Assembly (NCBI RefSeq): GCF_006094275.1
Contig: NZ_CP034412.1
Location: 62,001-126,000, forward strand
Source of the DNA: Glutamicibacter creatinolyticus
GTDB lineage: Bacteria; Actinomycetota; Actinomycetes; Actinomycetales; Micrococcaceae
Reading direction: 5' to 3'
DNA length: 64,000 nt
Shown: positions 17,442 to 27,383 of the stretch, in pieces
Layout of the letters: every line of letters begins with the position of its first letter
Position numbering within the stretch: position 1 is the first letter of the stretch
Translations under genes and position numbers: made by a program
Notes under the pieces: generated by a model
Seen by the model: the letters and a program-made list of their open reading frames with translations, nothing else
Databases searched by the model: none
Told to the model about the DNA's origin: nothing

Positions 17442-17783
17442 ATGAGCAAATACCTCATCTCATTTCCCAGCGGAGCGATGGACTTCCCGCCCGAGGACCT
17501 GCACGAGGTGGCGCGCGCCTCCCACGAGGTGGTCCGGCAGGCCAAGGAGGCCGGGGTGTGGGTGTTCGGCGGCGGCATTGATGAGAGCATCCCGCCGGTG
17601 ATGGTGCACGCCGACGGGACCGTGAGCAAGCAAACCTACCCGCAGACCAGCCAGCTGGAAGGCGGGTACTCGGTGCTGGAGCTGCCCAGCTACAAGCAGG
17701 CGCTGGAATGGGCGGCGAAGTTCGCCGCCGGCTGCCGCTGCGCCCAGGAGGTGCGGGTCTTTCAGGACGACCCGGAAAGCTGA
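17442..17783 (+). CDS. YCII-related domain protein
   Basis: A 113-residue protein of the YCII/DGPF family, ferredoxin-like alpha/beta fold. Recognisable features are the opening MSKYLISFPSG, the glycine-rich VFGGGIDESIPP and the C-terminal ELPSYKQALEWAAKFAAGC, with Glu/Asp/His residues typical of the putative active-site cleft. The function is unknown for this subgroup. AAGGAG lies 6 nt before ATG 17442, and TAGCAT at 17410-17415 may be its -10 element. It converges with the PH-like protein gene, with 3 bp between stops. Confidence 0.85.
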   Translation: MSKYLISFPSGAMDFPPEDLHEVARASHEVVRQAKEAGVWVFGGGIDESIPPVMVHADGTVSKQTYPQTSQLEGGYSVLELPSYKQALEWAAKFAAGCRCAQEVRVFQDDPES

Positions 17784-17786
17784 ACC

Positions 17787-18254
17787 TCAGCCGCGCAGCG
17801 CCTGGGCCAGCTGCCGGGCGAGCTGCGGCCGGTCCAGCACGAACTGGTAGCGCCGCCCGCCGGCCGAGAAGCTCACGGCCGTGCGCCCGCCCATGTTCAG
17901 GCGGATCAGCCCGCCGGTGCGCAGCACCGGCCAGTTCAGCAGCCCCGGGTTCAGCCCGGAATCCGGCTCGACACGGACCTGGCTGATCTGCTCCCGCGGC
18001 AGCCTGCGCCGCCACAACGGGGCGGCCAGGGTGAGGGTGTGGGCATCCAGCCGCGCCGAGATCCGGGCCGCGAACGCCCACCAGATCCCGGCCAGGGCGA
18101 AGAACCCGGCCCCCAGCAGCGCCGGCAGGCCCGCCGTGGCGGTGCCCGCCGCCAGGCCGGCCGCCACGAGCAGGAGCAGGACGCCCCCGCCCCGGCGCAG
18201 CCAGCGCGGGGGACGCTGCCTACACAACAGCACCGTGGGGTGCGCCGATGTCAT
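17787..18254 (-). CDS. PH-like domain membrane protein
   Basis: A 155-residue protein with two adjacent hydrophobic helices (about residues 23-62) and then a C-terminal beta-rich region. That region includes TLTLAAPLWRRRLPREQISQVRVEPDSG-type strands resembling small actinobacterial PH-like proteins. These are conserved in Actinobacteria without assigned function. It is transcribed towards the YCII gene; the upstream ppa gene is in the same direction, 94 bp away. Start ATG at 18254. Confidence 0.7.
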   Translation of the reverse strand: MTSAHPTVLLCRQRPPRWLRRGGGVLLLLVAAGLAAGTATAGLPALLGAGFFALAGIWWAFAARISARLDAHTLTLAAPLWRRRLPREQISQVRVEPDSGLNPGLLNWPVLRTGGLIRLNMGGRTAVSFSAGGRRYQFVLDRPQLARQLAQALRG

Positions 18255-18348
18255 CTTGTTCCTTCCCCGGGCCGCGGCGGCCCCGATCCGCCCTCGGGTA
18301 CGGCGAAGGGCGGCAACCCCGCGGTCACCGCCCCCTGCACCGTTTGGC

Positions 18349-18828
18349 CTAGCCCTTGAAGCGGGCGATGGAGCGCTCCAGCTCCGCCTCGGCGGCCTCG
18401 CGGCCCTCCCAGCCCTCGGCCTTGACCCACTTGCCCGGCTCCAGGTCCTTGTAGCGGGTGAAGAAGTGCTCGATCTCCTTGATCAGCCACTGGTCGATGT
18501 CCTCAAGCTCCTTGATGTGCTCAAAGCGCTTGTCGGTCGGAACGCACAGCAGCTTCGCGTCGCCGCCGCCGTCATCGGTCATGTTGAACACGCCGATCGG
18601 GCGGGCCTCGACCACCACGCCGGGCAGCAGGTCCACACCGGGGATGAAGACCATGGCATCCAGCGGATCGCCGTCCTCGCCCAGGGTGTCATCGAAGTAG
18701 CCGTAATGGGTCGGGTACTGCATCGAGGTGAACAGCACGCGGTCCAGGCGCAGGCGGTGGGTTTCGTGGTCGATCTCGTACTTGACGCGCGATCCGGTCG
18801 GGATCTCGATAGTGACGTCGTGGCCCAT
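18349..18828 (-). CDS. ppa: Inorganic pyrophosphatase
   Basis: Hydrolyses pyrophosphate to two phosphates, pulling biosynthetic reactions forward. The 159-residue protein is a family I enzyme. Visible metal and substrate motifs are IPTGSRVKYEID, MQYPTHYGYF, the DGDPLDAMV signature with three aspartates, and the KRFEHIKELEDI stretch. The start is set at MGHDVTIE because AGGAG lies about 10 nt upstream; an upstream in-frame ATG adds only three residues. It is divergent from dacB across 98 bp. Confidence 0.96.
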   Translation of the reverse strand: MGHDVTIEIPTGSRVKYEIDHETHRLRLDRVLFTSMQYPTHYGYFDDTLGEDGDPLDAMVFIPGVDLLPGVVVEARPIGVFNMTDDGGGDAKLLCVPTDKRFEHIKELEDIDQWLIKEIEHFFTRYKDLEPGKWVKAEGWEGREAAEAELERSIARFKG

Positions 18829-18926
18829 TAAAAGCACGCTCCTAAACTAGTCTTAGGGATATCCGATTCCAAGCGTATATGGCAACGACGCAGAGTTGAT
18901 AAACCGGGGAAGGGAAAAATTCGCGC

Positions 18927-20288
18927 ATGAAGGCGTCCACCCGACGGCTGGTGACCCTCATCGCCGCAGCAGCCGCGGCCCTGGCGATGATCGTGGCGAT
19001 GTTCAGCGCCCCGCGCCTGTTCACCGGCGCCCCGCAGGCCTTCCACACCCCCGCCAGCGCCACCCTGGAGCCGGCGCCCGCGGCGCAGGTCACCGACCCG
19101 GGCGGGCAAGCCCCGATCACGGATGCCGGGATCCTGACCGCCAAGCTCGACGCGATCCTGGCCGACGCCCCGGACGGCACCGGCTTCAGCGCCCAGGTCC
19201 TGGATTTGCCCACCGGCCAGGTGCTCTACGAGAAGAACGGCGCCGGGCCCGGCACCCCCGCCTCCAGCCTGAAGATCGCCACCGCCATCGCCGCCCTGGA
19301 CACCCTGGGCGCCGGGCACCGGCTGCAGACCAGCACCCTGCTGGACGGGGACACCCTGGTGCTGCGCGGCGGCGGGGACGTGCTGCTGGGGGACGGAGCC
19401 TCGGACCCGGCGGCGACGGTGGGGCACGCCGGGATCAAGACCCTGGCCGAGCAGACGGCCAGGGAACTGAAGCAGCGCGGGGTGCAGCAGGTCAAGCTGT
19501 GGCTGGACGATTCGCTGTTCGCCGGCGCCCAGGGCAATGCGGCCTGGGACAAGTCGCTGTACACCTCGAACAACATTGCCGACCTCTACCCGCTGGCGCA
19601 CTATGCCGGGCGGGCCTCCGCCGTGAAGGGCGCGGCCCATGAGCGGGATGCGGCCCAAGCGGTGCGCCGGGTTTTCGCCCGCGAACTGTCCGCGCACCTG
19701 CAGGTCACCGACGGCGGGCGCGGCGCCTATCCGGGCGGCGAGGTGCTGGCCAGCGTCGACTCGGCCCCGCTGGGGGCGCAGATCAAGCACATGCTGCTGG
19801 TTTCGGACAACTACCTGACCGAGACCATGGGCCGGCTGGTGGCCGTGGAGCTGGGGCTTGAGCCCGGACAGGCGAACCAGGCGGTGCAGCAGGTCGCGGA
19901 ACGGCTTGGCGCGCAGGGGATGGAGCTAGCCGACGCCAGCGGCCTGGCCGCCAGCAACAAGGTGCCCCCGGCCGCGCTGACCGGCCTGCTGCACGCCGCC
20001 AGCCACAGCCCGGACGCGGGGCTGCGCGAGCTGGCGTACTGGCTGCCGGTGGCGGGGTACAGTGGCACCCTGGCCGATCGGCTGGGCACGGCGGACACCC
20101 GCGGGCTGATCCGCGCCAAGACCGGATCGCTGTCCGGGGTGGCCACCCTCACCGGGGTGACGCTCACCAGCGATGGCCGCCCGGTGGCCTTCAGCATCTT
20201 CGCCCACCACCCCGGCGGCGGACTGGCCCCGCACAAGCCGACCCTGGATGCGGCGGTGCGGGCGCTGCACGCCTGCGGCTGCCGCTAG
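18927..20288 (+). CDS. dacB: D-alanyl-D-alanine carboxypeptidase/endopeptidase (peptidase S13)
   Basis: A low-molecular-weight penicillin-binding protein that trims or cleaves peptidoglycan stem peptides outside the membrane. It is 453 residues long with an N-terminal signal/anchor helix (about 7-27). The three active-site motifs are present: SxxK in PASSLKIATA, SxN in LLVSDNYLTE and KTG in RAKTGSLSG. In the S13 family a large inserted domain separates the first two motifs, as seen here. A purine-rich GAAGGGAA precedes the ATG. It heads a co-directional run with the DUF2342 protein and tilS (27-bp and 10-bp gaps), suggesting co-transcription. Confidence 0.93.
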   Translation: MKASTRRLVTLIAAAAAALAMIVAMFSAPRLFTGAPQAFHTPASATLEPAPAAQVTDPGGQAPITDAGILTAKLDAILADAPDGTGFSAQVLDLPTGQVLYEKNGAGPGTPASSLKIATAIAALDTLGAGHRLQTSTLLDGDTLVLRGGGDVLLGDGASDPAATVGHAGIKTLAEQTARELKQRGVQQVKLWLDDSLFAGAQGNAAWDKSLYTSNNIADLYPLAHYAGRASAVKGAAHERDAAQAVRRVFARELSAHLQVTDGGRGAYPGGEVLASVDSAPLGAQIKHMLLVSDNYLTETMGRLVAVELGLEPGQANQAVQQVAERLGAQGMELADASGLAASNKVPPAALTGLLHAASHSPDAGLRELAYWLPVAGYSGTLADRLGTADTRGLIRAKTGSLSGVATLTGVTLTSDGRPVAFSIFAHHPGGGLAPHKPTLDAAVRALHACGCR

Positions 20289-20315
20289 CAGACCGTCAAC
20301 CAAAGGAGAAACACC

Positions 20316-21239
20316 ATGAACCAGTGGATTGACTGGGAGGTGGCCCTGTCCACCGCCAAGGCGCTGACCCCCGCCGGGCCGGCCCTGGACCAGGCGCAGG
20401 CCGCGCGGATCGTGGCCGAGCTGCGCCAGGCGGCGGAACTGGGTCTGCGCAAGGCCGAGGCGATCTCGGGGCTGGGCTCCACCAAGCCGGCCCAGGTGCT
20501 GGTGGTGGACCGCGCCGGATGGGCCAAGGCCGTGAGCCAGAACTTCGCCGCGATGATGCCCGAACTGCCCAGCACCCCGCCCAGCGTGCCGGTGATCGCC
20601 GGGGCCGAGCTGGGGGCGGTGCTCTCCATCCTCTCCACCCGGGTGCTGGGCCAGTTTGACCCCTACAGCGGTTCGCGGCTGCTGCTCAACGCCCCCACCA
20701 TCACCCAGATCCGCGGGGAGATGAACCTGAACGCGGCGGACTTCTACCTGTGGGTCGCCACCCACGAGCAGACCCACCGGCTGCAGTTCGAGGTGGCCAC
20801 CTGGGTGCCGGAGGTGATGCGTGAAACGCTGGCCGCGATCTTCACCGGCAGCGGCGGCAAGACCCGCTCCATGGCCGAGATCGGCCAGCGGGTGAAGTCG
20901 CTGCGCAGCGAGGTGGGGGAGCTGACCACCATCATGTCGGTGCTTGAGGGCCACGCGATGGCGGTGATGAACGACGTTCACGACATCCCCAGCATCAAGA
21001 CCATCCGCCAGCGCTTCGCCGCCCGCGGCCAGAACCGCGGGGTGATCGCCACCTGGGTGGGCAAGCTTTTGGGCATGGATGCCAAGGCCCGGCAGTACGA
21101 GCGCGGGGAGAAGTTCGTGCGACACATCGTCGGGCAGATCGGCTATGACGGGTTCAACCGGATCTTCGAATCCCGCCAGGCCTTCCCCACGGCCAGCGAG
21201 CTGGACCACCCGCAGCAGTGGCTGGCGAGGATGGCGTGA
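20316..21239 (+). CDS. Zinc-dependent metalloprotease-like protein (DUF2342)
   Basis: A 307-residue actinobacterial protein with an HExxH motif (HEQTHRLQFE, about residues 149-158), the basis for calling it a zinc metalloprotease-like protein. The family is found mainly in Actinobacteria, often beside tilS and hpt, and has also been labelled coenzyme F420 biosynthesis-associated. No substrate is known. A strong AAAGGAGA ribosome site precedes the ATG. It lies between dacB and tilS with short gaps, so it is likely in the same transcript. Confidence 0.88.
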   Translation: MNQWIDWEVALSTAKALTPAGPALDQAQAARIVAELRQAAELGLRKAEAISGLGSTKPAQVLVVDRAGWAKAVSQNFAAMMPELPSTPPSVPVIAGAELGAVLSILSTRVLGQFDPYSGSRLLLNAPTITQIRGEMNLNAADFYLWVATHEQTHRLQFEVATWVPEVMRETLAAIFTGSGGKTRSMAEIGQRVKSLRSEVGELTTIMSVLEGHAMAVMNDVHDIPSIKTIRQRFAARGQNRGVIATWVGKLLGMDAKARQYERGEKFVRHIVGQIGYDGFNRIFESRQAFPTASELDHPQQWLARMA

Positions 21240-21249
21240 GGCCGGCGCG

Positions 21250-22200
21250 ATGAGCAGTGCCCTGTCCCAGGCCCGGATCGCCATTCAGCGCCAGGTTGGC
21301 GGGCAGTTCGTGCTGCTGGGGGTCTCCGGGGGATCGGACTCGCTGGGGATGGCGGTGGCCGCGGCCGAACTGGTGCGCGCCGGCAAGCTGCGCGCCGGGG
21401 CGGTGATCGTGGACCACCAGCTGGCCGCGGGCAGCGACGCGGTGGCCCGGCAGGCGGCCGAAACCTGCCGGAGCCTGGGCCTGGACCCGGTGCTGGTGCG
21501 CCAGGTGAGCACCGCCGCGGATGAGGCCAGCGCCCGTCATGCCCGCTACCAGCAGTTCGAGCACGCTCTGGGCGCCACCGGTGCCCAGGCCCTGCTGCTC
21601 GCCCACACCCTGGATGACCAGGCCGAACAGGTGCTGCTGGGGCTGCTGCGCGGTTCCGGGACGCGCTCGCTGGCCGGAATCCGCGCGGTGCGCGGCCCCT
21701 ATCGGCGCCCGCTGCTGGGCCTGCGCCGCGAACAGCTGGAGCAGATCTGCCGGCAGGCGTCGGTGAACTGGTGGCAGGACCCGAGCAACACGGATGTGCG
21801 CTACCGGCGCAACCAGATCCGCCACCGGGTGCTGCCGGTGCTGGTCCGGGAGCTGGGCGCCCACCTGCCCCAGGCGCTGGCGGGCACCGCCGAACTGGCC
21901 GCCCAGGACGCGGACGCGCTGGATGAGTGGGCGGCGCAGAGCTACCGGCAGCTGGCCGACGGGCACCGCCTGCCGCTGCGCGGGCTGCGTGAACTGCCCC
22001 CGGCCATTTCCTCGCGGGTGCTGCGCCTGGCCGTGCGCGCGGCCGGGGGAACGAACCCGAGCCGGGAACGCACCGCGGCGCTGCAGCAGCTGGCCGGACT
22101 GGGCACGGCGCCGAGCCGTTCGGCCGGCCCGGTGCAGCTGGAGGGAGAGATCTACGCCTACCGGCGCGGTCCGGTGATCGTTTTCACCAGACCCGGCTAA
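21250..22200 (+). CDS. tilS: tRNA(Ile)-lysidine synthase
   Basis: Attaches lysine to C34 of the CAU-anticodon tRNA-Ile so that it reads AUA. The 316-residue protein has the N-type PP-loop [14 protein letters not shown] near its start. The family regions [25 protein letters not shown] and the [20 protein letters not shown] stretch follow. ATG 21250 lies 10 bp after the DUF2342 stop; longer in-frame forms would run into that gene. The pair tilS-hpt before ftsH is a widely conserved bacterial arrangement. Confidence 0.94.
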   Translation: MSSALSQARIAIQRQVGGQFVLLGVSGGSDSLGMAVAAAELVRAGKLRAGAVIVDHQLAAGSDAVARQAAETCRSLGLDPVLVRQVSTAADEASARHARYQQFEHALGATGAQALLLAHTLDDQAEQVLLGLLRGSGTRSLAGIRAVRGPYRRPLLGLRREQLEQICRQASVNWWQDPSNTDVRYRRNQIRHRVLPVLVRELGAHLPQALAGTAELAAQDADALDEWAAQSYRQLADGHRLPLRGLRELPPAISSRVLRLAVRAAGGTNPSRERTAALQQLAGLGTAPSRSAGPVQLEGEIYAYRRGPVIVFTRPG

Positions 22201-22264
22201 ACACTGGGGGCCGGAGTGTGGCAATCTAGTGGGGTACCACCCCTCTACATTCAGGAGAACCTTC

Positions 22265-22816
22265 GTGGATTCGAACGAGATCAAGGCCGATCTGGCCCAC
22301 GTGCTGTACACCAAGGAAGAGATCCAGGCCCGGATCAACGAACTGGCCGCGCAGATCGACAAGGACTACGAAGGCCGCGACATCCTCGTGGTGGGTGTGC
22401 TCAAGGGCGCGGTGATGGTCATGGCCGACCTCTCGCGCGCACTGAAGTCGCACGTGACCATGGACTGGATGGCGGTCTCCTCCTACGGTTCGGGCACCCA
22501 GTCCTCCGGGGTGGTACGCATCCTCAAGGACCTGGACACCGACCTGATGGGCAAGCACGTGCTGATCGTGGAGGACATCATCGACTCCGGGCTGACCCTG
22601 TCGTGGCTGAAGTCCAACCTGGAATCCCGCGGCCCGGCCAGCGTGGAAATCTGCACCCTGCTGCAGAAGCCGGAGGCGGCCAAGGTGAAGATCGACGTGA
22701 AGTACGTGGGCATGGACATCCCCAACGAGTTCGTGGTCGGCTACGGGCTGGACTACGCGGAGAAGTACCGCAACCTGGACTGCATCGGCACCCTGGCGCC
22801 CCACATCTACCAGTAG
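22265..22816 (+). CDS. hpt: Hypoxanthine phosphoribosyltransferase
   Basis: Salvages hypoxanthine and guanine to IMP and GMP using PRPP. The PRPP-binding loop is [14 protein letters not shown], and the [17 protein letters not shown] segment forms the pyrophosphate-binding loop. GTG 22265 is chosen because AGGAG (22253-22257) lies 7 nt upstream and the product is then 183 residues, the normal length; an upstream ATG (22229) would bury that ribosome site. It sits between tilS and ftsH. Confidence 0.95.
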   Translation: MDSNEIKADLAHVLYTKEEIQARINELAAQIDKDYEGRDILVVGVLKGAVMVMADLSRALKSHVTMDWMAVSSYGSGTQSSGVVRILKDLDTDLMGKHVLIVEDIIDSGLTLSWLKSNLESRGPASVEICTLLQKPEAAKVKIDVKYVGMDIPNEFVVGYGLDYAEKYRNLDCIGTLAPHIYQ

Positions 22817-22926
22817 GGAACTTTTCGTGCGCCGCGTGCGTTGATCAGTATCGATAGACATGGCGTAGCCCGGACGTCGGATGAAGTGCGTGAGGGGGAT
22901 GCGGGGGAACGGGAACCTCCGGATCG

Positions 22927-24855
22927 ATGAAAACCAAGAAACTTTTTAACAGCTGGATCATTTGGGTGCTCGTCGGGGTCACCGCCGTGCTGTTGTTCCT
23001 GCCGATGCTTTTCGGGCAGAACAGCGCGCGCGTGGACACCTCGGTGGGCCTGAACCAGCTGCGTTCGGGCAACGCCGCCGAGGCGAAGATCTTCGACGGG
23101 GACCAGCGGGTGGACCTGCTGCTGAAGGACCCGCTGAACGTGGACGGGGTCGACAAGGGCAAGAACGTCTCCTTCTACTATTCGGTGGCCCGCAGCGAGC
23201 AGGTTATCGACGCCATGAACGGCGCGAAGCTGAACAAGTTCACCGACCAGCCGGTGCAGAACAACTGGTTCGTCTCCATGCTGGGCGTGATCATCCCCTT
23301 CCTGCTGATCGCCGGCCTGTTCTGGTTCATCCTGGCCCGCTCCCAGGGCGGGGGCTCGAAGGTCATGCAGTTCGGCAAGTCCAAGGCGAAGCTGATCACC
23401 AAGGACATGCCGCAGGTGACGTTCAAGGACGTGGCCGGGGCCGATGAGGCCGTGGAGGAGCTGCACGAGATCAAGGAGTTCCTGCGCGAGCCGGGCAAGT
23501 TCCAGGCCGTGGGCGCGAAGATCCCCAAGGGCGTGCTGCTCTACGGTCCCCCGGGCACCGGCAAGACCCTGCTGGCCAAGGCCGTCGCCGGTGAGGCGCA
23601 GGTCCCGTTCTACTCGATCTCCGGTTCGGACTTTGTGGAAATGTTCGTCGGCGTGGGCGCCTCGCGCGTGCGCGACCTGTTTGAGCAGGCGAAGAACAAT
23701 TCCCCGGCGATCATCTTCGTCGATGAGATCGACGCGGTGGGCCGCCACCGCGGCGCCGGCATCGGCGGGGGCAACGACGAACGCGAGCAGACCCTGAACC
23801 AGCTGCTGGTGGAGATGGACGGCTTCGACGCCACCACCAACGTCATCCTGATCGCCGCGACCAACCGTCCCGACGTGCTGGATCCGGCGCTGCTGCGCCC
23901 GGGCCGCTTTGACCGGCAGATCCCGGTCGAGGCCCCGGACCTGAAGGGCCGCGAGCAGATCCTGAAGGTGCACGTGAAGGGCAAGCCCGTGGACGAGTCC
24001 GTGGACCTGACCGCGGTGGCCAAGAAGACCCCCGGGTACACCGGCGCGGACTTGGCCAACGTGCTGAACGAGGCGGCGCTGCTGACCGCGCGCTCCAACG
24101 CGAACCTGATCGATGACCGCGCCCTGGATGAGGCGATCGACCGGGTGATGGCCGGCCCGCAGAAGCGCACCCGGCTGATGGACGAGCACGAGCGCAAGGT
24201 CACCGCCTACCACGAGGGCGGGCACGCGCTGGTGGCCGCGGCCATGAACCAGACCGCCCCGGTCACCAAGATCACCATCCTGCCGCGTGGCCGCGCCCTG
24301 GGCTACACCATGGTGGTGCCCGAGTCGGACAAGTACTCGGTGACCCGCAACGAACTGCTGGACCAGATGGCCTACGCCATGGGCGGGCGCGTGGCCGAGG
24401 AAATCGTCTTCCACGACCCGTCCACCGGGGCCAGCAACGACATCGAGAAGGCCACCGCCACCGCGCGCAAGATGGTCACCGAATACGGGATGAGCGAGAA
24501 GGTCGGCGCGGTGCGCCTGTCCTCCTCCTCCGGGGACGCGATGTACGGCCAGGCCGGCAGCCGCGAATACTCCGATGAGATGGCCTCGCTGGTCGACGAC
24601 GAGGTGCGCAAGCTCATCGAGGCGGCGCACGACGACGCGTACTGGGCGCTGACCCACAACCGTCCGGTGCTCGACCGGCTGGCGCTGGCGCTGTTGGAGC
24701 ACGAGACGCTGAACCAGAAGGAGATCGAGGAGATCTTCTCCGACCTGGTCAAGATCGACAAGCGCGAGGTGTGGCTGTCCAACGCGCAGCGCCCCGTGCA
24801 CGAGGCCGGGCCGATTCTTAGCCCCAAGGAGCGGGCCGCGCAGGCCAGCGACTAG
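22927..24855 (+). CDS. ftsH: ATP-dependent zinc metalloprotease FtsH
   Basis: Membrane-bound AAA+ protease that degrades misassembled membrane proteins and some regulators. The 642-residue protein has two transmembrane helices (about 9-30 and 116-137) flanking an external domain. The AAA module has Walker A GPPGTGKT (207-214), Walker B FVDEIDA and the second region of homology [19 protein letters not shown]. The protease domain has the zinc motif HEGGH (429-433). The C-terminus is short. An unusually strong GC hairpin follows the stop, separating it from the folate genes. Confidence 0.97.
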   Translation: MKTKKLFNSWIIWVLVGVTAVLLFLPMLFGQNSARVDTSVGLNQLRSGNAAEAKIFDGDQRVDLLLKDPLNVDGVDKGKNVSFYYSVARSEQVIDAMNGAKLNKFTDQPVQNNWFVSMLGVIIPFLLIAGLFWFILARSQGGGSKVMQFGKSKAKLITKDMPQVTFKDVAGADEAVEELHEIKEFLREPGKFQAVGAKIPKGVLLYGPPGTGKTLLAKAVAGEAQVPFYSISGSDFVEMFVGVGASRVRDLFEQAKNNSPAIIFVDEIDAVGRHRGAGIGGGNDEREQTLNQLLVEMDGFDATTNVILIAATNRPDVLDPALLRPGRFDRQIPVEAPDLKGREQILKVHVKGKPVDESVDLTAVAKKTPGYTGADLANVLNEAALLTARSNANLIDDRALDEAIDRVMAGPQKRTRLMDEHERKVTAYHEGGHALVAAAMNQTAPVTKITILPRGRALGYTMVVPESDKYSVTRNELLDQMAYAMGGRVAEEIVFHDPSTGASNDIEKATATARKMVTEYGMSEKVGAVRLSSSSGDAMYGQAGSREYSDEMASLVDDEVRKLIEAAHDDAYWALTHNRPVLDRLALALLEHETLNQKEIEEIFSDLVKIDKREVWLSNAQRPVHEAGPILSPKERAAQASD

Positions 24856-24864
24856 GCAGGCACC

Positions 24865-24904
24865 CCGCGGGCGGCCGGAGGCGAAACGCCCCGGCCGCCC
24901 GCGG
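24865..24904 (+). terminator. Hairpin terminator after ftsH
   Basis: A perfect 14-bp GC stem (24865-24878 with 24891-24904) and 12-nt loop just after the ftsH stop. No U-tract follows, as is common for actinobacterial terminators. Confidence 0.7.
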
Positions 24905-24993
24905 CGTATCGCCCACCGCCCACGGGTGCCGGCGGTGCCCGTGTTACCTTTCGATGCGCGGGCCGGCACCCCAAACCGGATAGGATCTAGAAC

Positions 24994-25650
24994 GTGAGTA
25001 GTTCCAAGACCATAGACAGTTCGAAGAGCCAGGACAGCGTGCCCGGTCCCGAGGGAGCCCAGTCCTCCAACGGCGTGCCGGCCAAAGAAGTGGACCAGCC
25101 GCGCATTGCGGCGGCGGTGCGCGAGATCCTGCTGGCCATCGGCGAGGACCCGGACCGTGACGGGCTGGTGGACACCCCCAAGCGGGTCGCCAAGGCGTAC
25201 GCCGAATTCTTCGCCGGGCTCAGCCAGGACCCGGCCGAACACCTGGACACCACCTTTGACATCGAGCACGATGAACTGGTGCTGGTCAAGGACATCCCGT
25301 TCTACTCCACCTGCGAGCACCACCTGGTCCCGTTCCACGGTTCGGCGCACATCGGCTACATTCCGGGCAAGGCCGGAAAGGTCACCGGGCTGAGCAAGCT
25401 GGCCCGGCTGGTGGAGGTCTTCGCCCGCCGCCCCCAGGTCCAGGAGCGGCTGACCACCCAGATCGTCGACGCCCTGGTTGAGCACCTGCACCCGCAGGGC
25501 GCGATCGTGGTCGTGGAATGCGAGCACATGTGCATGTCCATGCGCGGGGTGCAGAAGCCCGGCGCGAAGACCGTCACCAGCGCGGTGCGCGGCCAGCTGC
25601 GCGAAACCGCGACCCGCGCCGAAGCCATGAGCCTGATCTTAGGAAAGTAG
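24994..25650 (+). CDS. folE: GTP cyclohydrolase I (FolE)
   Basis: Converts GTP to dihydroneopterin triphosphate, the first step of folate synthesis. The 218-residue protein carries the zinc ligands in [12 protein letters not shown] and in the later [11 protein letters not shown], with [17 protein letters not shown] between them. GTG 24994 is preferred because TAGGAT (24981-24986) is 7 nt upstream, implying leaderless translation. The first ~30 residues are a poorly conserved tail. It starts the folE-folP-folBK run; the folP ATG is 4 bp after the stop. Confidence 0.96.
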   Translation: MSSSKTIDSSKSQDSVPGPEGAQSSNGVPAKEVDQPRIAAAVREILLAIGEDPDRDGLVDTPKRVAKAYAEFFAGLSQDPAEHLDTTFDIEHDELVLVKDIPFYSTCEHHLVPFHGSAHIGYIPGKAGKVTGLSKLARLVEVFARRPQVQERLTTQIVDALVEHLHPQGAIVVVECEHMCMSMRGVQKPGAKTVTSAVRGQLRETATRAEAMSLILGK

Positions 25651-25654
25651 TGAT

Positions 25655-26557
25655 ATGTCTCTAGGAGCGATTCCGGGCACCGGCCCGGCCACCAGCCCGC
25701 TGACCGTGATCCGCAAGATCAAGCGCAAGACCTTCGCCGATCTGCCCACCGACCGCACCCTGGTCATGGGGATCCTGAACATCACCGAGGACTCCTTCTC
25801 CGACGGCGGGAAGTACCTGGACTCCGGGGCCGCCATCGACCAGGGCCTGAAGCTGCTGTACTCCGGCGCGGACATCATTGACGTGGGCGGGGAGTCCACC
25901 CGTCCCGGCGCCGCCGAGGTGGATCCGCAGCTGGAACGCGAACGCATCATCCCGGTCATCCAGGCCCTGGCCAAGGGCGGGGCGGTGGTGTCGGTGGACA
26001 CCATGCACGTGGACACCGCCCGTGCCGCCATCGACGCCGGCGCGCACCTGATCAACGACGTCTCCGGGCTCACCTACGAGCCGGGCATGCCCGAACTGAT
26101 CGCCGAAACCGGGGTCCCCTACGTGCTGATGCACCGCCGTGGCACCGCGCAGAGCATGGTCACCGAGGCGAACTACCAGGACGTGGTCACCGAGGTGGTT
26201 GGCGAACTGCGCCAGCTGCGCGACGAGTTCGTGGCCAAGGGCGTGCGGCCCGAACAGATCATCCTGGACCCGGGGCTGGGCTTCGCCAAGGACGCCGAAC
26301 ACAACTGGGCGCTGCTGGCCGCGCTGGGCGAGCTGGAGGCGCTGGGGCACAAGGTGCTGATTGGCACCAGCCGCAAACGCTTCCTGGGTGAACTGCTGCG
26401 CGAGGGCGGCAAGCCGCGCGACGTGCAGAACCGCGATGCCGCCACCGCCGCAACCACCACGCTGGCCGCCGCCAACGGGGTCTGGGCGGTGCGCGTGCAC
26501 GACGTGCAGTCCAGCCGCGACGCCATCGAAGTAGTGAAGGCGCATGGATCGCATTAG
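25655..26557 (+). CDS. folP: Dihydropteroate synthase
   Basis: Joins p-aminobenzoate to the pterin pyrophosphate and is the classical sulfonamide target. The 300-residue TIM-barrel protein contains VMGILNITEDSFSDGG, the pterin-binding GGESTRPGA and the C-terminal GTSRKRFLGEL. The first ~30 residues form an N-terminal extension typical of actinobacterial copies. AGGAAAG at the end of folE can serve as ribosome site. The 3' end overlaps folBK by 14 nt, so translation is probably coupled. Confidence 0.96.
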   Translation: MSLGAIPGTGPATSPLTVIRKIKRKTFADLPTDRTLVMGILNITEDSFSDGGKYLDSGAAIDQGLKLLYSGADIIDVGGESTRPGAAEVDPQLERERIIPVIQALAKGGAVVSVDTMHVDTARAAIDAGAHLINDVSGLTYEPGMPELIAETGVPYVLMHRRGTAQSMVTEANYQDVVTEVVGELRQLRDEFVAKGVRPEQIILDPGLGFAKDAEHNWALLAALGELEALGHKVLIGTSRKRFLGELLREGGKPRDVQNRDAATAATTTLAAANGVWAVRVHDVQSSRDAIEVVKAHGSH

Positions 26558-27383
26558 CGTCACCGGCATCACCGCCACCGGCCACCACGGGGTCTTCGAG
26601 CACGAGAAGCGCGAAGGCCAGCCGTTTACGGTGGACGTGGTGCTGCACACCGACACCACCCGCGCGGCGCTGAGCGACAACGTGAGAGACACCGTGCACT
26701 ACGGGGAGGTCAGCGAGCTGGTCGTCGACCAGATCCAGGCCGGGCCCTGGGACCTGATCGAGAAGCTGGCCGAACAGATCGCCCAGGCGATCCTCACCGG
26801 CTACCCCAGCGTGGCGCGGGTTGACGTCACCGTGCACAAGCCCCAGGCCCCGATCCCGGTGCCCTTTGATGATGTCACCGTGGCGATCAGCCGCGTGCAG
26901 AGGGAGCACCGCGCGGTGCTGGCGCTGGGCTCGAACCTGGGCGAGAGCCGGCAGACGCTTCAGGCGGCAGTGCGCGAACTGCAGGACCACCCGCAGGTGC
27001 GGGTCGAAGCCGTGTCCCCGCTGGCGCTGACCAAGCCGGTGGGCGGGCCCGGGGGCCAGCCGGACTACCTGAACCAGGTCATCGCCGTGCGCACCACCCT
27101 GGACCCGCACCAGCTGCTGGATCTGTGCCAGCAGGTGGAGCGGGAGCACCACCGCACCCGCACCGTGCGTTGGGAGGCGCGGACCCTGGACGTGGATGTG
27201 ATCACCTATGACCAGCTGGTGCTGCAGGACGAGCGGCTGACCCTGCCGCACCCGCGCGCGCACCTGCGCGGCTTCGTGCTGGCGCCGTGGAGCTGGATGG
27301 ACCCCGACGCGGTGCTCGGCGGCCAGCTGGTCTCCCGCCTGGCCGCGCAGGCCGAAGACACCCCCGGCATCATCCGGCTATGA
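26544..27383 (+). CDS. folBK: Fused dihydroneopterin aldolase / HPPK
   Basis: A 279-residue bifunctional enzyme catalysing two consecutive steps. Residues about 1-118 are dihydroneopterin aldolase (FolB): ISVTGITATGHHGVFEHEK at the start and the VHYGEVSELV region. Residues about 124-279 are hydroxymethyl-dihydropterin pyrophosphokinase (FolK): LALGSNLGESRQTLQAAVREL, then WEARTLDVDVITY and LPHPRAHLRGFVLAPW. The joint is short. Fusion of these neighbouring activities also occurs in other bacteria. The stop overlaps the next ATG (ATGA). Confidence 0.94.
   Translation: MDRISVTGITATGHHGVFEHEKREGQPFTVDVVLHTDTTRAALSDNVRDTVHYGEVSELVVDQIQAGPWDLIEKLAEQIAQAILTGYPSVARVDVTVHKPQAPIPVPFDDVTVAISRVQREHRAVLALGSNLGESRQTLQAAVRELQDHPQVRVEAVSPLALTKPVGGPGGQPDYLNQVIAVRTTLDPHQLLDLCQQVEREHHRTRTVRWEARTLDVDVITYDQLVLQDERLTLPHPRAHLRGFVLAPWSWMDPDAVLGGQLVSRLAAQAEDTPGIIRL

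Noticed and set aside
22807-25527. 906-codon open frame on the minus strand opposite ftsH and folE
   Set aside because: It is antisense to two certain genes; the composition (Gly, Val, His, Leu, Gln-rich) is the usual reverse-frame artefact of GC-rich codon usage, with no motif.
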